The notes below the pieces were generated by a model. The model saw only the letters and a list, made by a program, of their open reading frames with translations, ran no database searches and was not told the DNA's origin. Positions 28,228 to 37,218 of a stretch of DNA of 64,000 nucleotides are shown here, piece after piece. Every line of letters begins with the position of its first letter. Position 1 is the stretch's first letter. The DNA comes from Pedococcus_A sp963730585 (GTDB lineage Bacteria > Actinomycetota > Actinomycetes > Actinomycetales > Dermatophilaceae): NCBI GenBank assembly GCA_963730585.1, contig CAVSSL010000011.1, positions 558,001 to 622,000 on the forward strand, given 5' to 3'. The position numbers and the translations under genes were made by a program.

Positions 28228-29226
28228 TCAGGTGGCGCGCGCCGCCTCCACGAGCTGGCGTTCCTCCATCGGCGACAGCCCGGCGCGGCGCTGGCGGCCC
28301 GGGCCCTGGAGCACCTCCCACGCGAGCGTGTCCTCGAGCGTCTCGACCAGCGGCCGGCAGCTCAGGCCGGCGGCGTGCGCGGCGGAGGTGTCCCGGGCCA
28401 TGAAACCGGCGTACTCGGGGAGCGGCAGCCAGAGGGGGAGCGAGCGTGGCCCAGCCCAGGGCTGCACCTCGTGGTCGGCCAGCCACTCGGGGGAGACCCT
28501 CACGACGTCGTCGGTGTGTCCGGCGACGCGGCGCGCCGCGGCGAGGTGCTCGGCGAGGGGGACCTGCGGGCCGGAGGCGTTGAAGGTGCCGGCCACACCG
28601 GTCTGAGCGATGTGGACGACCCAGACCGCGAGGTCGCGCACGTCGATGAGCTGGGTCGCGAGCGGGCTGTCGGGAACCAGCACGGTGCCGTCGTCGGTGG
28701 CGGGGTGGGCGAAGCGCAGCGGCCAGTACCCCGTGCGGCCGCTGAGGTCACCCGGCCCCGCGATCAGCCCCGAACGCAGGATGGCCAGTCGGCCGGGCTC
28801 CAGATCGCCCTGTAGAGCCCGTTCGCACGCCACCTTCCGACCTCCGTACGTCTCCGGGTCGTCACCGTCCTCCGTGACGGGGTCGAGGAGGGCGGCGTCC
28901 TCGGCGGCTCCCGGATCGTGGTGGGTGGCGTAGGCCGAGCAGGAGGACACGAACACCCAGTGGGCCCTGCCGCCGCCGAGCGCCTCGACCGCAGCGGCCG
29001 TCTGCCCCGGCTGGCGGCCCACCTCCACCACTGCGTCCCATTCGCGGGCCGCCACCTCGTCGTAGGCGCCTGGTGCGGTGCGGTCGGCCCGCACCAGCTC
29101 CACGCCGTCCGGCGCCGGGCCGGACTGACCGCGCGCCAGGGCCGTGACCTGGTGGCCGCGCTGCTGCGCGGTGGAGGCGATGCAGTGGCCGAGCCAGGCG
29201 GTGCCGCCGAGGACGAGAACGCGCAT
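28228..29226 (-). CDS. NAD(P)-dependent epimerase/dehydratase-like reductase
   Basis: A 332-residue protein of the extended short-chain dehydrogenase fold. The Rossmann motif GGTAWLG is at residues 7-13, and the catalytic YxxxK is readable as YGGRK in DPETYGGRKVACE, preceded by the Ser-bearing VFVSSCSAY. The C-terminal third resembles isoflavone-reductase-like or NAD-sugar epimerase proteins. The substrate is unknown. It lies alone between the peroxiredoxin and coiled-coil genes, all transcribed leftward. Its N-terminal start is well defined by the Rossmann strand MRVLVLGGTA. Confidence 0.8.
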   Translation of the reverse strand: MRVLVLGGTAWLGHCIASTAQQRGHQVTALARGQSGPAPDGVELVRADRTAPGAYDEVAAREWDAVVEVGRQPGQTAAAVEALGGGRAHWVFVSSCSAYATHHDPGAAEDAALLDPVTEDGDDPETYGGRKVACERALQGDLEPGRLAILRSGLIAGPGDLSGRTGYWPLRFAHPATDDGTVLVPDSPLATQLIDVRDLAVWVVHIAQTGVAGTFNASGPQVPLAEHLAAARRVAGHTDDVVRVSPEWLADHEVQPWAGPRSLPLWLPLPEYAGFMARDTSAAHAAGLSCRPLVETLEDTLAWEVLQGPGRQRRAGLSPMEERQLVEAARAT

Positions 29227-29328
29227 GGCCCCTACGCAACCAGAGCGGTGGCGCAGGGGCCATGCGGGTTCGCTCTCGGCGAAGTTGCCGGTGCAGCGAG
29301 GGACGGCCGGAGCCTCCCCGGGAAGGGC

Positions 29329-30474
29329 TCAGCGGCCGGTGCGGGCGCCCTGCTTCTTCTGCTTCGCGGCCGACTGCTCGGAGACGTCGCCCGCCTCGGC
29401 GGACTGCTCGCCACCCTGCTCGGGCTCGGGCGCCGCCTCCTCTCCGGGCGTGGCCTCCTGCGACGCGGCCTCCCGGGGTGCGCTCTCCTCAGCGGCAGCT
29501 TCCTTCACCGCGGCAGCCTCCGGGCCAACCTCCTGCTCCTGCGCCGCCGCGCCGACGAGCGAGTCGGCCATCGCCGCACCGCCGAGGGTGGACAGCATCT
29601 GGCGCACGTTGCTCAGCTGCGCCGTGATGCTGTCGCGACGCGCGGTCGCCGCGGCCAGCTCGCGCTCGGAGTCGCGGCGGATGCGCTCGGCCTTCTCGCG
29701 GGCCGCCGTGACGGTGTCCTGTGCCTCCTGGCGCGCGGCGGCGACCAGCGACTCGGCCTCGGCACGGGCCTGCCGAAGCGCCTGCTCGGACTCGGTCGAC
29801 AGCGCCTCCGCCCGCTGCTGCGCGTCGGCCAGGGCCTGCTCCTGCTGGGTCATCTGTGCCGAGAACTCCTGGGCGGCAGTGTCGCGCCGCTGTCCCAGCG
29901 TGGCCTCGAAGTCGGCAGCGGCGGCGGCAGCACGCGCCCGCTGGCTCTCGTAGAAGGCCTCGCCCTCCTCCCGGCGGGCGGACGCCTCGCGGTCGGCGTC
30001 GTCGAGGATGGTGTCGGCCTGCTGGCGCGCCTTCTCGACGACGCGGGACGCCTCGGCATCCGCCTTGGTGCGGACCTCCTCCGCGTAGCGGTCGGCAGCC
30101 GCACGGGTCTCGCCGACCTCGATCGTGGCCGCGCCCCGCAACGTGTCGGCTTCCTCGGCCGCAGTGCGCCGCAGCTCGTCCGCCTCCTCGTCCGCGAGGG
30201 TCAGGATCGTGCCGATGCGCTCACCGAGGTCGGCGAACGACGGCGCCGCGGCAGTGCGCTGCGCGTCCTCGAGGGCGGTGACGCGCTTGGCCTGGGCCTC
30301 CACCTCCTGGCGCAGGCGGGCGTTGGCCTGTTGGAGCTGGCTGGCCTCGATGGTGCGGTCGGCCGCCTCCTGACGCGCTTGAACCAGCGCGTGGGACAGC
30401 TCGCCGTGGCGCCTGTCGACCTCGGCGGGGTCGTACCCGCGCAGAACTGTGCGGAAGGCTGGGGCATCGCTCAT
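29329..30474 (-). CDS. DivIVA-like coiled-coil protein
   Basis: A 381-residue protein. The N-terminal FRTVLRGYDPAEVDRRHGEL matches the DivIVA-type membrane-targeting/dimerisation segment. Residues 25-290 are an almost unbroken Ala/Glu/Arg coiled coil. The C-terminal 80 residues are a Glu/Ala/Pro low-complexity tail ending KKQGARTGR. Such proteins scaffold polar growth or cytoskeletal assemblies in actinomycetes (DivIVA, Scy, FilP types). Its ATG overlaps the stop of the upstream coiled-coil gene by four bases, so the two are one translational unit and may assemble together. The exact role is not known. Confidence 0.78.
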   Translation of the reverse strand: MSDAPAFRTVLRGYDPAEVDRRHGELSHALVQARQEAADRTIEASQLQQANARLRQEVEAQAKRVTALEDAQRTAAAPSFADLGERIGTILTLADEEADELRRTAAEEADTLRGAATIEVGETRAAADRYAEEVRTKADAEASRVVEKARQQADTILDDADREASARREEGEAFYESQRARAAAAAADFEATLGQRRDTAAQEFSAQMTQQEQALADAQQRAEALSTESEQALRQARAEAESLVAAARQEAQDTVTAAREKAERIRRDSERELAAATARRDSITAQLSNVRQMLSTLGGAAMADSLVGAAAQEQEVGPEAAAVKEAAAEESAPREAASQEATPGEEAAPEPEQGGEQSAEAGDVSEQSAAKQKKQGARTGR

Positions 30475-31997
30475 GGTGTGTCCGTGTTCTCCTGGTGCGG
30501 GGCGGGGGTGTCGCCGGTGGGTGCGCTGTGTGGGTCATCGGCGGGTGCGCTGTGGGGATTCTCGGTGGGTGCGCTGGGGGAGCCGTCGGTGGGCACGGCC
30601 AGGGCCTCGATGACCCCGGAGAGGTGCCCGAGCTGTTGGGTGATGTCCTCTCGCCGGGCGGTCAGTACGGCCACCTCGGCGCGGGCCCGGTCGAGCATCG
30701 CCCGGGCCTCCTCGCGGATGCGGTCGGCGTCGGCGCGCGCCTCGTCGGTGACGCGCATCAGCTCGGCGCGAGCGGTCTGGTTGCCGGCGTGGGTCTCCCG
30801 CTGCAGGCGCTCGACCTCGTCGGCCGTCCGCTGCCGCACGAGCCGGGCTCCCCGCTCGGCCTCCTCGAGTCGCCGGGCCGCTCGTTGGGCCGCGGCCTCC
30901 TCCTGCTCACGGGCCCCGGCGAGGAGGCGGTCAGCCTCCTCGGTGGCCTGGCGGGCGGTCCGCTCGGCCGCGGACTCCGCCGAGAGCAGCACGGCCTGCG
31001 CCTGGGCGCGCAGCCGTTCCGACTCGGCTCGGGCGCCGTCGAGCTCGGTGCGGGCCCGGTGAGCTGCGCGCGCCAGGGCGCTCTGGATCGCCTGCCGGCG
31101 GGCGCGCGACCGGGCACCCAGCTCGAGGTGGAGGTCACGCCGCTTGCGAGCCGCGTCCACCTCGGCCTCGGCCACGATGCGCTCGACGGTCGCGGTGGCC
31201 CAGTCGAGCTGGCGGGCAGCCTCGCTGATGACGCGCTCGGCCTCGGACCGCGCCTCCTCGACCACCGACGCGGCGTGCGCCGCGGCCTGCTCGTTGGTGC
31301 TCGCGGCGCGGGCGGCGGCCTGCGCCGCGGCGTCCTCCGCCTCCTGGCGCAGCGAGGCGGCCTCACGGGCGGCCTCCTGGCGCAGCGACTGGGCCTGCGC
31401 GGTCGCGGTCTCGACGACCCGCCCCGCCTCTGCCCCAGCGGCCTCGAGCCGCTGCGACTCCTCGTCGTCGAGGGCCGACCGGCGTCGGGCGACATCCGCG
31501 TCGTGCGCGGCCATCATCTCCGCGACCTGCTGCTCGGCGGCGTCGAGGCGTGCCCGGGCCGCGTCGGTGAGCTGGGCCGCAGCGCCCTCCGCCGCCTCGC
31601 GGAGGCGCTCGGCCTCGGCGCGGGCCGTCGTCACCGCCTCCTCGCTGGTCCGGGCTGCCCCCTCGGTGATCAGGGCGGCCTGCTCGGCGGCGTCGCTGAG
31701 CAGGCTGTCGGCGTCAGCCTGCGCCTCCACCAGCACGGCGGAGGCTCGGGTGTGGCGCTGCTCGGCGTCCGCGTGCAGGCGGGCCGCCTCGTCGTGCAGC
31801 CGCTGCGCGTCCTGGCGGAGGGCGTCCGCCTCGGCCCGTGCCCCTGCCACCGCACGCTCGGACTCCTCACGCATGGCGTCGGCGTAGGCCTGCGCGCGCT
31901 CGAGGATCGACTGGGTGTGGCGGGTGACGTCGCCGACCGATGAGAGCACCGGTGACGATGGAGCCTGCTGCGCGGGGGAGGCAGCGACATCACGCAT
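30471..31997 (-). CDS. Long coiled-coil protein (Scy/FilP-like)
   Basis: About 508 residues, of which 40-450 are continuous heptad-type Ala/Glu/Arg/Gln coiled coil with several near-repeats (AEAERLREAAEGAAAQL, REAASLRQEAEDAAAQ). The C-terminal 45 residues carry a short tandem motif, SAPTENPHSAPADDPHSAPT. No enzymatic domain is seen. It overlaps the DivIVA-like gene by four bases. ATG 32006 adds three residues and is an alternative start. It resembles cytoskeletal scaffold proteins of filamentous actinomycetes. Its place between prcA and pafA is unusual. Confidence 0.72.
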   Translation of the reverse strand: MRDVAASPAQQAPSSPVLSSVGDVTRHTQSILERAQAYADAMREESERAVAGARAEADALRQDAQRLHDEAARLHADAEQRHTRASAVLVEAQADADSLLSDAAEQAALITEGAARTSEEAVTTARAEAERLREAAEGAAAQLTDAARARLDAAEQQVAEMMAAHDADVARRRSALDDEESQRLEAAGAEAGRVVETATAQAQSLRQEAAREAASLRQEAEDAAAQAAARAASTNEQAAAHAASVVEEARSEAERVISEAARQLDWATATVERIVAEAEVDAARKRRDLHLELGARSRARRQAIQSALARAAHRARTELDGARAESERLRAQAQAVLLSAESAAERTARQATEEADRLLAGAREQEEAAAQRAARRLEEAERGARLVRQRTADEVERLQRETHAGNQTARAELMRVTDEARADADRIREEARAMLDRARAEVAVLTARREDITQQLGHLSGVIEALAVPTDGSPSAPTENPHSAPADDPHSAPTGDTPAPHQENTDTP

Positions 31998-32062
31998 GGC
32001 GCACATGCTCTCAGACGGCGCAAGTTGAATCGGCTGCCACCTCCCGGAGCCCTCCAGCGGCC

Positions 32063-32068
32063 TAGAGT
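32063..32068 (+). promoter_or_regulatory. Leaderless -10 element of pafA
   Basis: TAGAGT, 6-base spacer, ATG 32075. Confidence 0.55.
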
Positions 32069-32074
32069 GGCTGT

Positions 32075-33442
32075 ATGGAGCGCCGGATCTTCGGGATCGA
32101 GAACGAGTACGGCATCACCTGCACCTTCGACGGGCAGCGCCGGCTCACGCCGGACGAGGTCGCGCGCTACCTCTTCCGGAAGGTCGTCTCCTGGGGGCGG
32201 TCGTCCAACGTCTTCCTCTCCAACGGCTCGCGGCTCTACCTCGACGTGGGCTCCCACCCGGAGTACGCGACGCCGGAGTGCGACCACGTCCGGCAGCTGG
32301 TCGTCCACGACAAGGCGGGGGAGCGGATCCTCGAGGGCCTGGTCGCCGACGCCCAGGAGCGGCTGGTCGAGGAGGGCGTCCAGGGCGAGATCTACGTCTT
32401 CAAGAACAACACCGACTCGGCCGGCAACTCCTACGGCTGCCACGAGAACTACCTGGTGGGCCGGGCGGGGGAGTTCCAGCAGCTCTCCGACGTGCTGATC
32501 CCCTTCCTCGTCAGCCGGCAGATCACCTGCGGCGCCGGCAAGGTCGTCACCACCTCCAAGGGCGCCACCTACTGCGTCAGCCAGCGCGCCGACCACATCT
32601 GGGAGGGCGTCTCGTCGGCCACGACCCGCTCGCGGCCCATCATCAACACCCGCGACGAGCCGCACGCCGACGCCGAGCGCTACCGGCGGCTGCACGTCAT
32701 CGTCGGCGACTCGAACATGAGCGAGACGACCACCATGCTCAAGGTCGGCTCGTGCGACCTGGTGCTGCGGATGATCGAGGCGGGCGTGGTCATGCGTGAC
32801 CTCACGCTGGAGAACCCCATCCGTGCCATCCGTGAGATGAGCCATGACATGACCGGCCGCAAGACGGTGCGGCTGCACAACGGCCGCGAGCTGTCGGCGC
32901 TGCAGATCCAGGCCGAGTACCTCGAGCGGGCCCAGGCGTTCGCCGACCGGGAGGGTCTCGAGGACCCGATCCACAAGCAGGTCCTCGACCTCTGGGAGCG
33001 CACCCTGACGGCCGTCGAGAGCGGCAACCTCGCCCTCGTCGAGACGGAGATCGACTGGGTCATCAAGCACCGGCTCATCACGTCCTACGCCGACAAGCAC
33101 GGCCTGCCCCTGGAGCACCCGCGCATCGCCCAGCTCGACCTGGCCTACCACGACATCAACCGGCAGCGCGGCCTGTTCTACGTGCTGCAGAAGCACGGTC
33201 GTGCCGCCCGGGTCTGCACCGACCCCGAGGTGTTCGAGGCCAAGACCCGGCCACCGCAGACGACCCGTGCCAAGCTGCGCGGCGACTTCATCCGGGCCGC
33301 GCAGGAGCACCGGCGCGACTTCACCGTCGACTGGGTGCACCTGAAGCTCAACGACCAGGCCCAGCGCACCGTGCTGTGCAAGGACCCGTTCGCCGCCGTC
33401 GACGCCCGGGTCGACCGCCTCATCGAGGGGATGGGCGGCTAG
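32075..33442 (+). CDS. pafA: Pup-protein ligase
   Basis: A 455-residue ligase that couples deamidated Pup to substrate lysines using ATP. The N-terminal RRIFGIENEYGITCTF has the Mg-binding glutamates. LYLDVGSHPEYATPEC, VFKNNTDSAGNSYGCHENYL and PIINTRDEPHAD are the shared PafA/Dop active-site segments. The Dop-specific loop after residue 25 is absent, which identifies the ligase. It has its own leaderless promoter and is separated from dop-pup-prcBA by about 4.6 kb of unrelated genes on the opposite strand. Confidence 0.96.
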   Translation: MERRIFGIENEYGITCTFDGQRRLTPDEVARYLFRKVVSWGRSSNVFLSNGSRLYLDVGSHPEYATPECDHVRQLVVHDKAGERILEGLVADAQERLVEEGVQGEIYVFKNNTDSAGNSYGCHENYLVGRAGEFQQLSDVLIPFLVSRQITCGAGKVVTTSKGATYCVSQRADHIWEGVSSATTRSRPIINTRDEPHADAERYRRLHVIVGDSNMSETTTMLKVGSCDLVLRMIEAGVVMRDLTLENPIRAIREMSHDMTGRKTVRLHNGRELSALQIQAEYLERAQAFADREGLEDPIHKQVLDLWERTLTAVESGNLALVETEIDWVIKHRLITSYADKHGLPLEHPRIAQLDLAYHDINRQRGLFYVLQKHGRAARVCTDPEVFEAKTRPPQTTRAKLRGDFIRAAQEHRRDFTVDWVHLKLNDQAQRTVLCKDPFAAVDARVDRLIEGMGG

Positions 33443-33522
33443 CCCCCTCACCGGAAGACCGGGCCCACAGCACCAGAGGTTATGGTGGTCGTTCCCGTGC
33501 CTCGTCCACCGAAAGATGACTT

Positions 33523-34482
33523 GTGCTGAAACGACGTACCCGCACCCTGTCCACCGCCGCAGCCGCGGCGGTCCTCGCCGTCGGAGCCCTCAGCGCCTGC
33601 GGCGAGAGCAAGGACGACGCCAAGTCGACGGCCCTCGACCAGACCACGGTCTCCGGGGGCAGCGCGACCGCGGCCCCCAAGGTCGAGGTCAAGCCCAAGC
33701 CGCTGAAGGTCACCGAGACCCAGACCCGCGTGCTCAAGGACGGTGACGGCCCGGTCGTCAAGGGCGACGAGATCGTCAGCCTCAAGTACGTCCTGCTCAA
33801 CGGCAAGGACGGCAGCCAGCTCGACACCAACTTCGACAAGCAGACGCTGGGGCTCAACCTCGGCGACAAGAACCTGCTGCCGGGCATCAAGAAGGGCGTG
33901 GCCAACCAGAAGGTCGGGTCGCGCCTGCTCGTCGCCATGCCGCCGAAGGACGCCTTCGGCGAGCAGGGCAACGCCAACATCAAGGTGGCCAAGGACGACA
34001 CGGTCATCTTCCTCTTCGACGTCGTCTCGGCCACCAAGCCGCTCAAGAGCGCCGAGGGCAAGGCGGTGAACCCGCCGAAGGACCTGCCGAGCGTCAAGGT
34101 GCAGGAGGGCAAGGCGGCAACCATCACCATCCCCAAGGGCCAGAAGCCGCCGAAGGACACGGTCAGCCAGGTGCTCATCGAGGGCGAGGGCGCCGAGGTG
34201 AAGGCCGGCCAGACCATCCGCGTGAGCTACACCGGCGCACTGTGGAAGAACGGCAAGAACTTCGACAGCAGCGCCAACACCCCCGAGGGCTACTTCGAGA
34301 CCGTCATCGGGCAGAAGCAGGTCATCAACGCCTGGGACACCCAGCTGGTCGGCAAGAAGGTGGGCAGCCGCGTGCTGCTCGTCGTGCCGCCCAAGGACGG
34401 CTACGGCGCCGCCGGCTCGCCGCCGAAGATCAGCGGCACCGACACGCTCGTCTTCGTCGTCGACATCCTCGCGGCCTACTGA
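33523..34482 (+). CDS. FKBP-type peptidyl-prolyl isomerase lipoprotein, two domains
   Basis: A 319-residue exported prolyl isomerase. The signal peptide ends in lipobox LSAC, so Cys26 is probably lipidated. Two FKBP-like repeats follow: residues 65-160 (GDEIVSLKYVLLNG ... IFLFDVVSAT) and 205-319 (GQTIRVSYTGALW ... LVFVVDILAAY). The first repeat lacks several usual pocket residues and may be a chaperone-only domain. It starts with GTG. It probably helps secreted proteins fold. It lies between pafA and a second, cytosolic FKBP gene, an arrangement seen in other actinobacteria. Confidence 0.88.
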   Translation: MLKRRTRTLSTAAAAAVLAVGALSACGESKDDAKSTALDQTTVSGGSATAAPKVEVKPKPLKVTETQTRVLKDGDGPVVKGDEIVSLKYVLLNGKDGSQLDTNFDKQTLGLNLGDKNLLPGIKKGVANQKVGSRLLVAMPPKDAFGEQGNANIKVAKDDTVIFLFDVVSATKPLKSAEGKAVNPPKDLPSVKVQEGKAATITIPKGQKPPKDTVSQVLIEGEGAEVKAGQTIRVSYTGALWKNGKNFDSSANTPEGYFETVIGQKQVINAWDTQLVGKKVGSRVLLVVPPKDGYGAAGSPPKISGTDTLVFVVDILAAY

Positions 34483-34532
34483 CGGCCGCGACCCCCAGCA
34501 CACATCCCGCACACCCACCGAGAGGAACCTCC

Positions 34533-34919
34533 ATGGGCTTCGACCCCACCACCACCAAGCCGGAGATCGACTTCCCGGGCGACGCCGCCCCCAGCGAGCT
34601 CGTCATCGAGGACATCAAGGAGGGTGACGGCACCGAAGCCGGCGCCGGCGACACCATCAAGGCGCACTACGTCGGGGTCGCCCACTCGACCGGTGAGGAG
34701 TTCGACGCCTCCTGGAACCGCGGTGCGCCGCTGGAGTTCCGTCTCGGCGTCGGCCAGGTCATCCGTGGCTGGGACGAGGGCATCGTCGGCATGCGGGTCG
34801 GCGGCCGCCGCAAGCTGACCATCCCGGCCAACATGGCCTACGGCGACCGCGGCGCGGGCAACGTCATCAAGCCCGGCGAGACGCTGATCTTCGTCGTCGA
34901 CCTCGTCGACGTCGCCTGA
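34533..34919 (+). CDS. FKBP-type peptidyl-prolyl cis-trans isomerase, cytosolic
   Basis: A 128-residue single-domain FKBP. AHYVGVAHSTGEEFDASWNRG, FRLGVGQVIRGWDEGIVGMRVGGRRKLTIP and AYGDRGAGNVIKPGETLIFVVDLVDV line the canonical pocket. There is no signal peptide. ATG 34533 has GAGAGGA six bases upstream. It is 50 bases behind the lipoprotein FKBP and probably cotranscribed with it. A strong terminator hairpin follows at 34942. Confidence 0.93.
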   Translation: MGFDPTTTKPEIDFPGDAAPSELVIEDIKEGDGTEAGAGDTIKAHYVGVAHSTGEEFDASWNRGAPLEFRLGVGQVIRGWDEGIVGMRVGGRRKLTIPANMAYGDRGAGNVIKPGETLIFVVDLVDVA

Positions 34920-34941
34920 GGTCACCCACCGCAGCACCCCT

Positions 34942-34972
34942 GGAGCCGCCCCGCCTCGTGCGGGGCGGCTCC
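34942..34972. terminator. Strong hairpin terminator after the FKBP gene
   Basis: GGAGCCGCCCCGC and GCGGGGCGGCTCC form a perfect 13-bp stem with a 5-base loop between convergent genes. There is no T-run, as is common in GC-rich actinomycetes. Confidence 0.8.
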
Positions 34973-35019
34973 GTGCTCTTCCGGACGGCTCAGTGCTCTT
35001 CCGGACGACTCAGTGCTCT
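34973..35019. repeat. 20-base tandem repeat containing the DUF3866 stop codon
   Basis: GTGCTCTTCCGGACGGCTCA, the same with one change (GACTCA), then a partial third copy GTGCTCT. The minus-strand stop (35010-35012) lies in the second unit, so the gene's end sequence is duplicated downstream. Confidence 0.7.
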
Positions 35020-36128
35020 CCGGTGCCCACGGCATACCGGCCCGCGGCAGCGGCCGCGACGAACGCGGCACGGTCCTCGTCGAGCCCACGGCCCATCGTC
35101 GACAGGCGCACCGGCGCCGCCCGCAGCGCGTCGTCGAGGCCGTCGGTGGGCACGTCCACCGCGGTCAGCCGGCCCCCGGTGCCTTCGCAGAGCTCTCGCG
35201 CCTGCCGGCGCACGAGGTCGCCGATCTCTCCGCCGAGGTCGGGCACGGGCACCGCCGCGGGCACCAGCGCCACCCGTCCGTATGCCGTGCGGCTGTGGTG
35301 CGAGATGCCGCGGTGCCGCGGGCGCGCGTCCCCTTCCGAGACGCGCAGCGAGGCGACCGGCCGGCCGCCGAGGACGTGCGCCGCGTTGAGGGCCTCGCCC
35401 GCCGCGACGCCGGTGAACCCCCACGTGGTGCCGGTGCCGACGTTGCCCGGGCCCTGCGCGACCACGACGACGTCGGCCTTCAGGACGTGCACCGCCGCGA
35501 GGAGGCCGCTGTGCACGGTGACCGCCTCGAGGTCGCCCCCGAACGCCTGACCGACCGTGATGGTGCCAGTGAGCCAGTGGGCGCCGCGCAGCGTGGAGAC
35601 GGTGCGGGAGAACGTCGCCGGGAGGGCGCCGCCGTCGGTCATGACGTAGACGACCCGGGCGCCCGGGTGCTCGGCTCGCACACCGGCGATGACGGCGGGC
35701 AGGGCCGAGTGCAGGTCGGCCACGACCACCGGCACCCCGCCGAGGTCATCAGCCTCGGCGAGGACGGCGTGGTGGGGGCTGTCCTGCTCGTCGACGGCCA
35801 GGAACATCTGCTGCTGGGGGGTGTAGCGCGCCTTGACGATGTGGCCCGGCTGCGGGCGGGGGTCGTGCGGCAGCCGGTCGGGGACGGCCACGACGAAGGC
35901 GAGCCCGCCGGTGCCGAGGCCGCGCAGCAGCGCCGAGGCGTTGAGCAGCACCCGGTCGCCGGGGTGCGGATCGCCCACCATGGCGGTGTAGGCCAGCGCC
36001 TTGACGGTGCCCCCGGTGCCGTCGGACCCCGCGGCACCGTCGGCGCCCTCGAGCCGCACGGCATACACGGCGGCCCCGGACCACCGCTGGAGCTCACGTT
36101 CGACCGTCCCGGCGCGCCACTGCATCAC
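35010..36128 (-). CDS. DUF3866 family protein
   Basis: A 372-residue conserved actinobacterial protein of unknown function, commonly encoded near pafA and pafB/C. It opens MQWRAGTVERELQRWSGAAVYAV and contains LNASALLRGLGTGGLAFVVAVPD, QQMFLAVDEQDSPHH, VYVMTDGGALPATFSRTV and VVVAQGPGNVGTGTTWGF, all characteristic of the family. The pattern of glycine loops suggests a nucleotide- or metabolite-binding fold, but this is inference. The start is placed at GTG 36128, seven bases after a TAGTCT hexamer. It is divergent from pafB, with starts 53 bases apart, so the two may share regulation. Confidence 0.85.
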   Translation of the reverse strand: MMQWRAGTVERELQRWSGAAVYAVRLEGADGAAGSDGTGGTVKALAYTAMVGDPHPGDRVLLNASALLRGLGTGGLAFVVAVPDRLPHDPRPQPGHIVKARYTPQQQMFLAVDEQDSPHHAVLAEADDLGGVPVVVADLHSALPAVIAGVRAEHPGARVVYVMTDGGALPATFSRTVSTLRGAHWLTGTITVGQAFGGDLEAVTVHSGLLAAVHVLKADVVVVAQGPGNVGTGTTWGFTGVAAGEALNAAHVLGGRPVASLRVSEGDARPRHRGISHHSRTAYGRVALVPAAVPVPDLGGEIGDLVRRQARELCEGTGGRLTAVDVPTDGLDDALRAAPVRLSTMGRGLDEDRAAFVAAAAAGRYAVGTGEH

Positions 36129-36135
36129 GACGGGC

Positions 36136-36141
36136 AGACTA
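36136..36141 (-). promoter_or_regulatory. Leaderless -10 element of the DUF3866 gene
   Basis: TAGTCT on the minus strand, 7-base spacer to GTG 36128. ATG 36125 is the next codon. Confidence 0.5.
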
Positions 36142-36167
36142 TCCACGCCGGGCGCGGCGCCGTCCGG

Positions 36168-36173
36168 TAGCGT
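36168..36173 (+). promoter_or_regulatory. Leaderless -10 element of pafB
   Basis: TAGCGT, 7-base spacer, GTG 36181. The divergent DUF3866 -10 lies 27 bases away, so the two promoters nearly overlap. Confidence 0.5.
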
Positions 36174-36180
36174 CGCCCGG

Positions 36181-37218
36181 GTGAGTGCCCCCGGAGGACC
36201 CGCCGCCAAGACGGAGCGACTCCTCAACCTCGTCCTGTGCCTGCTCTACACCCGCAGGCCGCTGACGAAGTCGACGATCCGGCGCATGGTTCCGCAGTAC
36301 GGCGCGGCGGCGTCCGACGAGTCCTTCGACCGGATGTTCGAGCGCGACAAGGACGAGCTGCGCGAGCTCGGCATCCCGCTCGTCACCGAGGAGACCAGCT
36401 CCCTCTGGGAGGACGAGACCGGCTACCGGATCGACCAGCGCGAGTACGCGCTGCCGGAGATCTCCTTCGAGCCCGACGAGCTGGCCGTGCTCGGTCTCGC
36501 CAGTCGCACGTGGGCCCACGCGTCGCTCGCCGGCCCCGCGGCCCAGGCGCTGCGCAAGCTCAAGGCGGCGGGCATCGAGCGCGACAGCGAGTCACTGATC
36601 GGCATCGAGCCGCGGCTGCGCACCAGCGAGCCGGCCTTCGACGAGGTGAAGAACGCCGTGGTGACCCGCCGCGAGGTCGAGTTCGACTACCGCACCAGCG
36701 GTGAGGGCCAGACCCGGCAGCGCCACGTCCAGCCCTGGGGCCTGGCCTCCTGGCATGGCCGCTGGTACCTCACCGGCCACGACCTCGACCGCGACGCACC
36801 CCGCGTGTTCCGGCTGTCGCGCATCAGCGGGCCGGTCAGGGCCAAGGGGCCGACCCACGCCTTCGAGGTGCCCGCGGACCACCGACCCCGCGACATGATT
36901 CGTACGACGGTCGGCGAGCAGCACCAGCAGCAGGCCGTGCTGAAGGCTCGGGAGGGCCGGGGACAGTCGCTGCGTCGCCGTGCCGCCTCCGCGACCGACG
37001 CCGCGGACGGCTGGTCAGAGCTGACCGTGGAGTTCACGGACGCGGAGGCCTTCGCCGACGAGGTGACGGGCTACGGACCCGACGTGGTCGTGTTGGAGCC
37101 TGCCGAGGTCCGCGACGCGGTGGTGCGGCGGCTGACCGGCGCTGCGCAGGCCCATGCCGGCGCGGCACAAGCACAGGCGGGCACCGCTGGGGAAGTGCCA
37201 GAGGGGGAGCGGGCATGA
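36181..37218 (+). CDS. pafB: WYL-domain transcription regulator PafB
   Basis: A 345-residue DNA-binding protein. The N-terminal helix-turn-helix region is residues 10-95 (TERLLNLVLCLLYTRRPLTKSTIRRMV). The WYL domain follows (about 155-240), with FDYRTSGEGQTRQRHVQPWGLASWHGRWYLTGHD carrying the ligand-sensing residues, then a WCX-type C-terminal domain. In mycobacteria PafB with PafC activates the LexA-independent DNA-damage response. The last 25 residues are an Ala/Gln repeat tail. Its stop overlaps the pafC ATG by four bases. Confidence 0.92.
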   Translation: MSAPGGPAAKTERLLNLVLCLLYTRRPLTKSTIRRMVPQYGAAASDESFDRMFERDKDELRELGIPLVTEETSSLWEDETGYRIDQREYALPEISFEPDELAVLGLASRTWAHASLAGPAAQALRKLKAAGIERDSESLIGIEPRLRTSEPAFDEVKNAVVTRREVEFDYRTSGEGQTRQRHVQPWGLASWHGRWYLTGHDLDRDAPRVFRLSRISGPVRAKGPTHAFEVPADHRPRDMIRTTVGEQHQQQAVLKAREGRGQSLRRRAASATDAADGWSELTVEFTDAEAFADEVTGYGPDVVVLEPAEVRDAVVRRLTGAAQAHAGAAQAQAGTAGEVPEGERA

